Notes: generated by a model from the letters alone, not told the origin. A DNA stretch of 64,000 bases from Effrenium voratum (GCA_963377175.1 CAUJNA010001507.1:1-64000), one strand, 5' to 3'; shown: positions 10,056 through 19,157, counted from the stretch's first letter. Made by a program: numbers and translations.

Positions 10056-10134
10056 CCTCTGCGAGTTGCTCCTGCTGCGAGAAGTGACCGATCAGCCTGA
10101 AAAGGCTCTGGCCAATGACCTCCATCTGCGCCGC
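10053..10134 (-). CDS. Candidate exon, 27 codons
   Basis: The minus-strand acceptor is textbook: a run CCTTCTCCTCACTCGCAG directly before GCGGCG. The frame stays open for 27 codons (starts AAQMEVIGQSLF, contains HFSQQEQ) with GC-rich third positions, to a GTGCTG donor or an earlier one. The plus strand is also open, but has no comparable acceptor. A family E element lies 63 bases upstream in the transcription sense. No family recognised. Confidence 0.45.
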
Positions 10135-10197
10135 CTGCGAGTGAGGAGAAGGTTTCGTGAAACGCAACCAAAGAAACGAATCTAAGCTCAGGAAAGC

Positions 10198-10326
10198 CTG
10201 GGTCCTCCAGTAGAGAGGGTAGAAAATAAGGGCACCCAATTTTTTCTCTGTGGTCTATTTTAGTACAGGAACCCTGCCCCAAGAAAAGGGGTGAGAAAGG
10301 GCCCCTAGCTGGGGCGGGGGACGTAG
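10198..10326 (+). mobile_element. Family E element, copy 4
   Basis: CTGGGTCCTCCAG to GGGGGACGTAG, flanked by AAGC on both sides (10,194-10,197 and 10,327-10,330). The terminal octamers each carry one change but the 4-bp duplication is exact. Confidence 0.75.
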
Positions 10327-10724
10327 AAGCTGAAGCATGGCTACAAAATGTCACGACGATGGAAGAAGCCTTGTGTGATGCAGCCCAAGTAGGAAACAAA
10401 TGCATGAACCGTGTAATAACCATGCAAAAACCATACAGCAAGCAAGCCGCCTCCAATTGGGATGATTTAACCGGGGGCTAAAGGGGGGACATCTGCGGGG
10501 TCGATGGCGCCATTTCAACTTGGAGACACCCGCCACACTTAAAAAAGAATGGTGCGCTTTTGCGGCGACCTCCTTGCGGACGTCTTGCCAAGTTCCCTTG
10601 CGAGGACACGAAAAAAGAAAGTGAACCCGGGTTTCCAACCTCGAGTACTGGATGGTTGCAAACTCCATTGCGCCCCGATCAGACACCGAACGGAAGCCAA
10701 TTCCCCGACGTAATCCGCCGACAA

Positions 10725-10875
10725 ATGGCCATGGGTCAAAAGCCAAATCGTACCGTGAAAATCCGATTCAATCCAACCACTAAAATAGGCTATCTAAAAA
10801 CTGAGTGGTGAATTGACCAATCCCAACCAAAATGGGATCCCGTCCAAAACGGTTTTGATCCACAGGCAAATGGAT
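10725..10875. mobile_element. Family T inverted-repeat element
   Basis: GGCCATGGGTCAAAAGCC at the left and GGTTTTGATCCACAGGCAAA at the right form loose inverted ends around CCACTAAAATAGGC and CCAAAATGGGATCC. A second copy is at 30,607-30,728. The ends resemble those of family B. Confidence 0.45.
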
Positions 10876-11220
10876 TGACCCTAGCACTCCGTGAATTTGA
10901 GCTCCCTGGCGAGGCTTGGCAACGAACCGAGCCGCGGAAAAAAAAGCGCCAGCCTCAAATTGTCTGCTCCAGGTGTGTTTTCGTCCCGTGCGGAAAAATG
11001 AATCACGTGCAGAAAAATGACTATGTTCAGTAGTGATAGATTCCCTTTGAAGCCATCAGGAGAAGATGAACAAATATTCATTTCAGCAAATGAAAGAAGT
11101 GTTTAGACTATGGCCCACTGTTGAGGAGCCTTGAAGTACGACATACTGGCCAAACAAAAATGGTCAAGGTTGTTTCAATCTCAGATGGTTTCCAATACCT
11201 CCAAACCACAACGGCGACAC

Positions 11221-11244
11221 GGTTACGAATACTAATTCGTAACC
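11221..11244. repeat. Perfect 10-bp stem-loop
   Basis: GGTTACGAAT-ACTA-ATTCGTAACC is a perfect inverted repeat with a 4-base loop, weakly extended outside by CCACA and TGTGG. It lies 30 bases upstream of the plus-strand frame at 11,274-11,501. No repeat of it was seen elsewhere. Confidence 0.6.
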
Positions 11245-11273
11245 CTGTGGACTTTATAAATTAAGGCGGGGTC

Positions 11274-11501
11274 GTGTTATCACCAACCATGTTTCAGATG
11301 GGTATATCTATCAAAGCTTATAGCCGCATGAAATCGGCGGGTGTCCGCCTCGGCCACTCGGTCAATGCACTCCTCGCCCGTGTGGAAAAGCTCATCCTGC
11401 AAGTGGCAATCGGCATCGCGGCTAGTAACCGCAAAGATAAGTTCCACTACCCCCAAACCACCCCCATGTTGAATGCGCTGCGCGGCTATACAGCCACGTG
11501 A
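11274..11501 (+). CDS. Hypothetical open frame, 75 codons
   Basis: ATG to TGA; a second ATG at 11,289 is an alternative start. About two thirds of third positions are G or C, higher than the flanks, and the opposite strand has no comparable frame. The peptide has a basic, helix-prone middle (VNALLARVEKLILQ). No domain recognised and no splice signals needed. It could be a small gene, an intronless exon, or an insertion of foreign origin. The adjoining stem-loop is noted separately. Confidence 0.3.
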   Translation: MLSPTMFQMGISIKAYSRMKSAGVRLGHSVNALLARVEKLILQVAIGIAASNRKDKFHYPQTTPMLNALRGYTAT

Positions 11502-12157
11502 AATATAGTGGTTTCAGGTGGAAATTGTCAACTGCCATGGTCATAATCCACTTGGAGGACTATGAGGACCTCTGACAGGAATCTGCCGATTACGAGTTGT
11601 ACCCTTGATGCACACAGTTGCTTCTGAAGTATACTGATTTGAACCTGGAGCGGGATATCCTGAAATAAACAAACACTCCTGGCCACTAGCCACTTACAGT
11701 AAACTGCGGGGAGCAAGCCCGACGCTTGGCTTCCAAAGGTCTCAAGTCAACTGTTGACGCCAGGAATTCAAATCGTTGCGACCAACATGTCAGAGGTGTT
11801 GACACTGGTGCTGCCTTTTGAGCTGGAAACGCCTAAGGCAAGGGGGGTTGGTGCTGTTGCTCTTGGGAGCGTTCCACCAAAAAAACTGGACCCCCCAGGT
11901 ACCCTTTTTGGGCAAGAATAATAATCACATAATAAACCCCTGGTTGATTCTGATCGGGGTGTCCCCTTGTGGGCCAAAATTTACTTGGTGGTTTCCATTT
12001 GTGTTTACCCTCCACAAAAGCCAGGGTACAAATGCAAAAAAATCTAGACCACGGTTGGCCCGAAAGCAGAACATCGCAAGCGAGGTCGGCCCAACGCTGC
12101 AGGATGCGTTCTTTTTCCCTACACGAAGCATTCGTGAAGCAAGCGCGAGACAGCGCC
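11502..12157. other. No gene recognised
   Basis: A family J-like piece is near 11,970-12,030 (TTTACCCTCCACAAAAGCC, GGGTACAAATGC). A 62-codon minus frame at 11,528-11,716 lacks codon bias. Confidence 0.3.
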
Positions 12158-12310
12158 AGGCAAGGTGCTCTGTGCAGTTGCTCTGTGCAAGTTGCTCTGC
12201 GCAAGTTGCTCTTGCGTAAGGCTCTGCGCAAGTTGGGTCTGCGTGTGCCAACTGCTCTGTGCAACTTGCTCTGCGCAAGTTGCTTTAAAATGCAAGTTGC
12301 ATCTTGCACG
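12158..12310 (+). repeat. 15-16 bp tandem repeat (GCAAGTTGCTCTGYG)
   Basis: About nine imperfect units of GCAAGTTGCTCTGCG or GTGCAACTTGCTCTG. The AAGTTGC and TGCAAG words recur in the arrays at 12.85-13.5 kb. On the minus strand this array directly follows the tRNA-like sequence. Spurious long frames result on both strands. Confidence 0.65.
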
Positions 12311-12317
12311 CCCGCCC

Positions 12318-12398
12318 GCGGACCAGGGAGGAATCGAACCCGCGACCCGCCGGTTCCGGGAGCAGGCGCGCGAACCACGAGACAACTCCCGAGGACCA
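12318..12398 (-). tRNA. tRNA-like sequence or tRNA-derived SINE head
   Basis: The minus strand holds GGTTCGATTCC, a perfect match to the pol III B box, about 40 bases after a weak A-box-like TCTCGTGGTTCGC. Partial acceptor complementarity (GGTCC with GGTCC-type ends) is present, but the T stem is broken and no clean anticodon arm folds. I therefore call it a degenerate tRNA or SINE head, not a working tRNA. It sits between two tandem arrays. Confidence 0.35.
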
Positions 12399-12409
12399 GT
12401 TCGAACAAC

Positions 12410-12800
12410 AAAAGTCGCAAAAAACCTTGAGTTTTTGCACCTCGACCACGCCGATTCCCGCAGAGGGTTGCGCGAGCACCGCAGAAATCGCAAAAAACCA
12501 TGGGTTTTTGCACCTCGACCACGCCGATCCCCGCAGAGGGTCGCGCGAGCACCGTTAGAAATCGCAAAAAACCATGGGTTTTTGCACCTCGACCACGCCG
12601 ATCCCCGCAGAGGGTCGCGCGAGCAGGTTAGAAATCGCAAAAAACCATGGGTTTTTGCACCTCGACCGCCCCCCCGCAGGGCACAGCCGATCCCCACGCC
12701 CCCCGCAGGTCGCGCGCGAGCAGGTTAGAAATCGCAAAAAACCATGGGTTTTTGCACCTCGACCACGCCGATCCCCGCAGAGGGTCGATTTTCGTGTAGT
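12410..12800. repeat. 73-bp tandem repeat, five units, each with a hairpin
   Basis: Units start at about 12,412, 12,485, 12,559, 12,632 and 12,729. Each contains GCAAAAAACCATGGGTTTTT, nearly self-complementary, then CACCTCGACCACGCCGAT and GGGTCGCGCGAGCA. The fourth unit has a 24-bp internal expansion. The long frames on both strands here are by-products. Confidence 0.7.
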
Positions 12801-12849
12801 GTCGTCGGCACTACCCCGCCGCCCTAAGAATAGATTTTAACTCCTCGCA

Positions 12850-13490
12850 AGTCAATTGCACTTGACTCCTTGCACTCAACTTGCACTTGACTCCTTGCTT
12901 GTTTCAAGGAGTCATTGCAAGGAGTCATTGCAAGGAGTCATTGCAAGGAGTCATTGCAAGGAGTCATTGCAAGGAGTCATGCAAGTTTGCAAGGAGCCAA
13001 GTGCATCAGTCAAGTGCAAGTCGCAAGTGCACGGAGTTAAGTGCAAGTTGCAAGTGCAAGGAGCCAAGTGCAAGGAGCCAAGTGCATGGAGTCAAGTGCA
13101 AGTTGCAAGTGCATGGAGTCAAGTGCAAGTTGCAAGTTGCAAGGAGTCAAGTGCAAGTTGCAATCCTTGCCATGACTCCTTGCAATGGCCTCCTTGCAAT
13201 GACTCCTTGCAATGACTCCTTGCAATGACTCCTTGCAATGACCTTGCAATGACTCCTTGCAATGACTCCTTGCAATGACTCCTTGCAATGACTCCTTGCA
13301 ATGACTCCTTGCAATGACTCCTTGCAATGACTCCTTGCAATGACTCCTTGCAATGACTCCTTGCAATGACTCCTTGCAATGACTCCTTGCAATGACTCCT
13401 TGCAATGACTTTCATGATGATGATTCCTTGCAATGACTCCTTGCAATGACTTTCATGACGCTGATTCCTTGCAATGACACCTTGTAATGC
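12850..13490. repeat. 13-bp satellite in two opposed arms
   Basis: Left arm (about 12,900-12,985): six copies of AAGGAGTCATTGC. Middle (12,985-13,165): GTGCAAGTTGCAAGTGCA variants. Right arm (about 13,175-13,460): about 21 copies of the reverse complement, GCAATGACTCCTT. The arms could pair into a hairpin of about 80 bp. As 13 is not a multiple of three, all three frames repeat the same 13-residue peptide. Confidence 0.75.
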
Positions 13491-13729
13491 CTCTCATGAG
13501 AACAACTCAAGTGAACCCAGCGGAAGAACCCTTCGCCATGCTTTCGGGAAAATCCAAAGAACGATTTCTGGATTTTACCAATGTCTTTTTTAATCCACAA
13601 CCAACTCGAGCTTTTGAGGTACCGCCTGGGTGGCCCGAAATCGGGCCCGACCGCGTTGCTTCCAAACCACCGGGCTCCTTAGTTTCTTCGTCAGGGGCAG
13701 AAAAAAAAGGCGACGAGGGATCCTTGTAA
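13487..13729 (+). CDS. Hypothetical open frame, 80 codons
   Basis: It begins in the last satellite units and ends three bases before the duplicated flank of a family F element. The middle part (SGKSKERFLDF) looks ordinary in composition, but third positions are unbiased. On the minus strand an acceptor-like CCTTTTTTTTCTGCCCC tract before CTAAG|GAG suggests a rival exon at about 13,620-13,680. Neither is firm. Confidence 0.2.
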   Translation: MPLMRTTQVNPAEEPFAMLSGKSKERFLDFTNVFFNPQPTRAFEVPPGWPEIGPDRVASKPPGSLVSSSGAEKKGDEGSL

Positions 13730-13731
13730 TA

Positions 13732-13868
13732 CAGGGCTGTGGGGAATGGAATCCACTATGATACAACAGAAAGGGCCTAACCCCAAAGACTATTTTGTGA
13801 ATAGTCTGGGGGGGATTCCCTTGTATCACAGAGGGTGGGGAGAAACCCCCCTTGATCCCACAACCCTG
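13732..13868 (+). mobile_element. Family F hAT-like element, copy 1
   Basis: Terminal inverted repeats CAGGGCTGTGGGGAATGGA and TCCCACAACCCTG, with inner arms GATACAACA and TTGTATCACAG. Flanks CCTTGTAATA and CCTTGTAACA duplicate with one mismatch over 10 bp. CAGGG ends and a duplication of about 8 bp are typical of the hAT superfamily. 137 bp, no coding capacity. Confidence 0.75.
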
Positions 13869-14036
13869 CCTTGTAACAACGCTTTCTCTTTTTGTACTCA
13901 TACCACGATACCAGATTTAGTCTTAGTGCTAGTTTCCACACCACTAAGGGTGCTCAACTTTTAGCAGGGGATCAAAGAGGAACAGCCCAGGCATCCCGGT
14001 ATCCCGTCCTCTGGAAAAAATGCCCTTCATTAAAAA

Positions 14037-14105
14037 AAAAAGAAGAAGAACACAACAAATAATAATAATATAATAATAATAATAATAATAATAACAATAA
14101 TAAAA
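14037..14105 (+). repeat. (AAT)n microsatellite
   Basis: About 17 AAT units with few interruptions, preceded by an A/AAG-rich run. Confidence 0.85.
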
Positions 14106-14109
14106 GCAT

Positions 14110-14700
14110 AGCCCCCAGATAGCAGTGCAAGCCCCGAAGAACGCCCCAAGCAAAACCCGGGCGTCAATCGAGCAACAATGCGCCCGCACCATCACCCTGA
14201 AGAGCACCCCAAACAGCACCCCCCAAGACACCCAGCCATCAATCTTGCGAAAATCAACCAGCACCCCAAACAGAATCCCAAACCACCACCTAAGCTGCAT
14301 GCCCCCCTTGCACCCTACCATCAAGATGCAAACATGCGCCTGCACCGTCACCTGCATGCTCGATAGCACCCGAGAGTCAATATCGCAAAAAATGCGCCCG
14401 CACCGTCACCAGCACCTCAAACAGCTCCCCACAAACTGCATCCCACAGCACCATCAGCACCAGCACCCCAACCTGCATTCCCCCTGCGTCCTACCGTCAA
14501 GATGCAAAAATACGCGCGCACTGTCACCCCCCAAAACAGCACCTGCACAAGCACTCCAAACTGCATGCCCCCTAGCACCCTACCGTCAATCTTGAAAGGA
14601 TGCGCCCGCACTGCCATCAGCACCTCAAACAGCACCCCGATCAGCACCTACACCAGCACCCCAGACTGCACGCCCCCTAGCACCCGCCCATCAATCTCGC
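14110..14700 (+). repeat. Degenerate GCACC-rich minisatellite
   Basis: Recurring blocks ATGCGCCCGCACCRTCACC (14,180; 14,336; 14,393; 14,511; 14,600), CAGCACCYCAAACAGCACC, and CTGCATGCCCCCTAGCACCC followed by CCGTCAATCTTGC. Spacing varies from 57 to 160 bases, so unit order is shuffled. Frames of 141-156 codons on both strands are repeat-driven. Confidence 0.65.
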
Positions 14701-14819
14701 AAATCACTTTCCCCTCTTTATTAGAAGTTAGAACCCCTATAGCTTTCAGCTATCTGGCTGAAAAACAAAAAACCAAAAAAACGGGGAGGTGGCGCGGAAA
14801 CAGTCCTCATCCTCCTCAC

Positions 14820-14850
14820 CCTCCTCGTCGTCCATGCGCTCGATCCATTC
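14820..14850 (-). CDS. Candidate micro-exon, acidic
   Basis: On the minus strand GACGCCTCGGCTCCACTTTG leads into CCAG|GAATGG, a very good acceptor. It continues EWIERMDDEE to a G|GTGAGG donor after 31 bases. If that donor is skipped, the frame continues acidic (GEEDEDCF) for another 12 codons. Third positions are about 80 percent GC. Phase 0 start, phase 1 end. No family recognised. Confidence 0.4.
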
Positions 14851-14976
14851 CTGGCAAAGTGGAGCCGAGGCGTCAGAAATCTCATGGCCTCCCGACTCTC
14901 CAACGTTACCTCAGATCTGCATTGGTGGTTTGGAGGTTAGGGGCAGGAATTCAAACTCCCAAAAACAACACTAAGA

Positions 14977-15085
14977 TCGGTTGCTGTTGAGACCTCCGCA
15001 AGTTGAAAACTTGCTGTGGGTCCAATACGGAAAGTCTGCAAAGGTTCAACCAAAAAGTTAAAGTCCAAAGATCCGTTTCCCACTT
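14977..15085. repeat. Diverged family C relative
   Basis: CGGTTGCTGTTGAGACC, CCAATACGGAAAGTC and CCAAAAAGTTAAAGTCC keep the order of family C blocks with much divergence. Confidence 0.35.
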
Positions 15086-15728
15086 GCCATAAAGGCCTCA
15101 TTTCTTTCTTGGGACGTTCATGTCTCATGTAGTGCTTGTAGAAATGGCAAGGGTTCCCCGAAGCATTGCTCCAAGCTTTCAAACCTCTAACTAAAAAAAT
15201 ACCAGCGCAGCGGCTCCCTCCCACGCGCATTTCCTGATGTCTGTGTTGTCGGGTTGACCATTCTCAGTCAAAAAAAACGGAATGACTGAGACTCAAGGTG
15301 TGTGCCCTTCATCTTTCCGTAGAGTACATGCTTGAAGAAAATCAGGTTCATTCTGCCGGTTTTGGGTCGGTGCGGGTCTACTGTCATGTTGTCAAAGCAA
15401 GTGGCCTGGTCTGGCGCCTTGAAAGGCCGATGCCAGAAGTTGGAAACGCCCAAGGCCCCCGCGGGGCGATGCTTCTCAGAGCGTCATTTGCTTTTGACAC
15501 GTTAATCGGGGCCTCAAACCAACATGGAATCCAAAAACCAGTCCTTCTTTTTTTTAGAGGAATCTCCTTTGTTCCTTTGTGGGGGACAGACCGCTTTCTC
15601 GGTTCCTTCCTTCTGTAAATTTGCAGACCTTAAAAAGTGCTTGCCATTTGGTCTGGGAAAGTTACTGAAAAATGTGTGTGCCTTTAAACAGCAATCGGTT
15701 TCCCCCACCAAACGGGGACCCTCAAAAA

Positions 15729-15850
15729 GCACACACACACACACACCAAGTATCGATTTGGATGGGTGGGTTAGTGGTTAGGTTTACCCTGTACAACCAG
15801 AGTTTCAACTCTCCAAACCGATCCAAACCACCAACTAAGGGCTACCTGAA
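15729..15850 (+). repeat. (CA)n then SINE-like family J copy
   Basis: A short (CA)9 run (15,729-15,747) is followed by GGGTGGGTTAGTGGTTAGG, an A-box-like stretch, TTTACCCTGTACAACCAG, and AACCACCAACTAAGGGC, the family J tail. Confidence 0.45.
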
Positions 15851-16074
15851 AATCGCCGCTTCACGTCAAGATCCCTAAAAAACAACAACAGCATGCAAAG
15901 TCACAAACCCGGACCCCAAGTCAGGGCCCTTCCTGTCGTCAACTAGTTCGCTCGAACGGAGCACCTCTTTCATGGGCTGTGCAAAGGGAAACTAGGAGTA
16001 AGCCGAACATGATTTCTTGTTTGTGGGGGGGGGAGCTTGTTTGCTTTGTTTGGTGTTGTTTGCTTTTCTTAGTC

Positions 16075-16135
16075 GTTTTGTTTCTTTCTTTCTTTTTTTT
16101 CTTTTTTTTTGGGGGGGGGGGGAGGGGGGGTCCCC
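16075..16135 (+). repeat. Poly-T then poly-G tract
   Basis: TTTC-rich and T-rich runs switch into a 12-base G run and GGAGGGGGGG. On the plus strand this pyrimidine-to-G transition lies 60 bases before the acceptor of the 16,195 exon. Confidence 0.7.
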
Positions 16136-16194
16136 CAACTTTACGACAAACATCATTCACCCCCTTGTAGACAGATCGCCGACTTTTCTTGCAG

Positions 16195-16265
16195 GTGTGC
16201 CAACAGCTTGCCGCGGACTGTGGTTCAACCGCCGGGCTGTTCAACTACGTGGCATCGAGAGACAG
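16195..16265 (+). CDS. Candidate exon on the plus strand, 23 codons
   Basis: GATCGCCGACTTTTCTTGCAG|G is a textbook acceptor. It is followed by an open frame of 23 codons (starts VCQQLAADCG, ends YVASRD) and a CAG|GTGCCT donor. The frame is phase 0 in and phase 2 out; third positions are about two thirds GC. It is the only strong plus-strand exon candidate in the window. No partners could be joined, and the product is unknown. Confidence 0.4.
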
Positions 16266-16269
16266 GTGC

Positions 16270-17410
16270 CTGGGGTGTGTGAATTCACGTCTCTCTCCTT
16301 CAAATTCGGTGAAACGAGACTTGGGAGATCAATTCGTTTGGGTTCGATCACACTTCTCCGAAATCGGATGCGCCTTTACACATGGTTCTCCTGTGCCATC
16401 GGAACCAGAACAAGTAGAACCCGTGTAGAATTGGTCCCCCGGCTGCCCAACAGGCAGAGATCAGAACTCTGGCCGGGAGGTCATTGTTCAAACTCTGACC
16501 CGAGGATTCCAATGCTGTCAAACGCAAGACGCTGCACCAACTAGAACTACATCATTCATGTATTTACACAGTGTCCATGTTGTACACCTAACGTTAGTTT
16601 CGGATTCATACATGTGCTGTATACTCCAAGAGTCGAGGCGCCCCTCAAGAATCTAAAAAATAAAACTAATCAACCAGAGGTCCTCAAAAATCGTTTAAAA
16701 AAAAGGAGAAAAAAAGCTACGAATCCACCAGAGGTGGTTTCATCCTCTTCTCATTCCCCAGACCCATCCTGGTGGCCATGGGAAGTCAAATCGAATCGCT
16801 CTGCTGGTCGCGTTGCCGAAGTGGCAAAGGCGTCAAAATAGGGGGGCCAAGCCGAAAAACCGTGCGCCAACCTGAAGGGTACCCTCAAAACGTGGACCAA
16901 CAGCGTCCTACAGAACTTTTGGCACCGGCCTGTCTTTGAAAGCCGCGTTGATGAGTTGCTCGCTCGTGTACCATTTGCTCCCAAGCCTAAATGCCCGGCT
17001 GGACAACTCTTGCGTGAGCCCAAAAGCCAAGGTTCTAAGATGGCTACGTAAAGTTTACACGCCTTACTCTAAGGCGCACTGGCCATATGAAACCACCTAT
17101 GACTCCTGACCATGAAATTGATCGCGCGCGTAGTGCTCAGGACAGGAGGTCAACGGGCTCCTGCAGCGAGGCTGAACTGACACGCGCTTGCCCAAAGGAC
17201 CTGGAAACGAAATACTTGAGAGGCGGGTGAACGAAAGCTAGCCTAGCCAGCCCAACGACAACATGTACGACTCAGGAGATTGACCTGTGGCACCAGGACG
17301 AAACAAGGACCAAAAAGGGGCAACGAAAAACTGTAATTTCAGGTTGATGCGCTTTAGGCAAGCGAGGGCTTGGAACAAACATGCGCCCCTTTACTTGCGG
17401 TGACCAACTT
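16270..17410. other. No gene or element recognised
   Basis: A possible decayed tRNA-like word GTCATTGTTCAAACTCTGACC lies near 16,481-16,501. A-rich runs occur at 16,650-16,730. Otherwise nothing supportable. Confidence 0.3.
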
Positions 17411-17412
17411 CA

Positions 17413-17533
17413 CGTAGGTCCTCCAGTAGAGAGGTTAGAATAAGGGTACCAACTGCTTTCTTTGTAGTCTTTTTTAGTAGGGGAACGCTCCCTTAAAAAA
17501 GGGTGAGAAAGGGCACCTAGCTGGGGGACCTAG
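17413..17533 (+). mobile_element. Family E element, copy 5
   Basis: CGTAGGTCCTCCAG to GGGGGACCTAG with a well-conserved interior. The flanks TCAC and TCGC match at three of four positions, so the duplication is probable, not exact. Confidence 0.7.
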
Positions 17534-17884
17534 TCGCTTATTAGGAGATTCTATCATTTCTGGAAGGCTCAACGACTTTGAGAAGCAAACAAGACCTAGC
17601 AAAGGCTCTGCACATTCTTCCTCGAGTGAGAGGAAAACAATCTGACCTACGGGTTCAATGAAGAAGTGACAAGTCTAAGCGGCACCATATCTTGGCCCAC
17701 CCGGGCTATGACTCTGTTCCATAATTAGCTACCCACAAATCTGACGTATGTTTGGAGACCCCCGCCGTATTCTGCGTGATTCGCCCATCTGAAACTCTGA
17801 AATGGGTAATTCTGCGTTGGTCTCCAACCAACCTAAGCCTGCAGAAAAGTGAGCGGTTTGCTGCAAGTAGTGTAAATGGTTTCA

Positions 17885-18075
17885 ACTATCATAGTGAGGG
17901 GTTCATCACTGTTGGAGGGGAACATCCCCTTTTGACTAGGATGGGGTTGTGCATCCAGGGTCCACATTGTCTTTGCTGGGCTTTCCTCAGATCCCCTGCT
18001 AGATTAACTTGTGGGTTGAGTTCAGAAACCCAACCACGAAAAACCATCTAAAAGATGATCTAAGGACCTGAGTTG
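17885..18075. repeat. Family K copy followed by family D copy
   Basis: GGGGTTCATCACTGTTGGAG and GGGGAACATCCCC match family K. From about 17,982, GGGCTTTCCTCAGATCCCC and CCACGAAAAACCATC match family D (best copies 21.2, 23.4 and 54.3 kb). Confidence 0.45.
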
Positions 18076-18456
18076 CACAGTCCAAACAAGCAGACTCTCA
18101 ACCACCTCCTGGATCCGAAGGATGCCGATTTTTTTCTTTCTTCGAGCGAAATGGATCTGGATGCTGGCTGGAGCACTGGAAATGGACGCTCCTGTTGGGT
18201 CCCTTGACACATGACGCTAAACAGAAACTCAGAGTGAAACGCTCCGAAAAAAAGCTGTAGCAGCCTGGCTCAAACATCTGGGGTACTCCAAGCATGACAT
18301 GCTCTGATTATTTGTTTCATATTTATGTCCCAAAATACAACATAAGTCCCTCCATTTTGCTGAAGTCGCCCGGAAAATGATAAACATACTTCCAGTCGTG
18401 AAATCGATTCCCGTCAAAACCAACCAGGACAAAAACAAAAAACAAGACATGATCAT

Positions 18457-18580
18457 CAAGGCCCTCCAGTAGAGAGGTTAGAATCAGGGTACCATTTTGT
18501 TCTGTAGTCTATTTTAGTAGGGGAACCCTCCCCTCACCTACAAGAATTGGGGAGAAAGGGCACCTAGCTGGGGGACCTAG
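18457..18580 (+). mobile_element. Family E element, copy 6
   Basis: CAAGGCCCTCCAG to GGGGGACCTAG, flanked by TCAT on both sides (18,453-18,456 and 18,581-18,584). Confidence 0.75.
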
Positions 18581-18587
18581 TCATTTC

Positions 18588-18690
18588 AGCAACCTGAAAC
18601 AAGGTGGTTGGGGGGCTATTCCCCACACAAACCACCATTTTGGGTGAGGTCGTGCGAGGTCGTTATAATTCACCCAGAATCATTTCAGCA
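18588..18690. repeat. Family L repeat, copy 1
   Basis: AAGGTGGTTGGGGGGCTATT, CCCCACACAAACCACC, TGGGTGAGGTCGTGCGAGG and AATTCACCCAG match 27,908-28,005 with about 90 percent identity by eye. Internal inverted words GGTGGTT and AACCACC suggest a hairpin. Confidence 0.55.
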
Positions 18691-18708
18691 AACGGAACTC
18701 CCAAAAAC

Positions 18709-18776
18709 CTCCATGGACCCCTCCCTTCGCATCGCTTCCGGGCCTGGCTCGCCGAAGCCTTCACGGCCGGAACCGC
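18709..18776 (-). CDS. Candidate exon, 22 codons (gene B)
   Basis: Minus-strand GGTCAG|GCG acceptor with a weak tract and GAG|GTTTTT donor. The frame (starts AVPAVKASASQARK) has about 78 percent GC at third positions, better than its rivals. Phase 0 start fits the phase 0 end of 19,108-19,157. Basic, alanine-rich peptide; no family recognised. Confidence 0.3.
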
Positions 18777-18882
18777 CTGACCGGTGGCGCCAGTGCTTCT
18801 ATGGCCCTCCCAAAAGCAGCTGCACCAGACTTGCAAATGTGGACCCCCCCCCAAAACAAAAAAAAGAGACACCCTCCCAGTC

Positions 18883-18999
18883 ATAGGTGTCCTTTTAGGG
18901 GAAATAGATGGGTTTCCCTGGTAGATGAGGAAAAACCACCAGGTAAACCAGGAATCGCCACCTATTTTCCGACCAAAACAACCAAAAAGGACACCTATG
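18883..18999. mobile_element. Family U inverted-repeat element, copy 1
   Basis: CATAGGTGTCCTTTT at the left and AAAAAGGACACCTATG at the right are perfect inverted ends of 11 bp or more. Interior CACCAGGTAAACCAGGAATC and CCACCTATTTTCC is shared with 26,030-26,142. Confidence 0.6.
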
Positions 19000-19107
19000 G
19001 TAAGTTAGTCGCCTTCCATTTGCGTTCTTCGCCCCATGGAAAAATGAGAACATATGTCCAGTATAGTGATAAATTCCCCTTAGAACCAACAAGGGAAAGA
19101 AACTTAC

Positions 19108-19157
19108 TGTTAAGCAACTGGGAAGCCACCGTTGGGCCGAAAGCGCATCTTGGGCGT
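19108..19157 (-). CDS. Candidate exon, 16 codons (gene B)
   Basis: Minus strand: GACGTTTTGCTTGCAACAAC then GGCAAACAG acceptor, and the only canonical GTAAGT donor among the candidates. The open frame starts with two leftover bases then AQDALSAQRWLP, phase 0 out. It completes the codon left open by 21,013-21,101. No family recognised. Confidence 0.35.

Noticed and set aside
11833..12737. Frames of 153-244 codons on both strands
   Set aside because: Caused by the 15-bp and 73-bp tandem repeats, with no third-position signal of selection.
12856..13446. Frames of 99-122 codons with a repeating CKESLQGVIARSH peptide
   Set aside because: Translation of the 13-bp satellite; same peptide in three frames.
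12900..13460. CRISPR array
   Set aside because: The 13-bp units are contiguous with no unique spacers, and the genome is eukaryotic in character.
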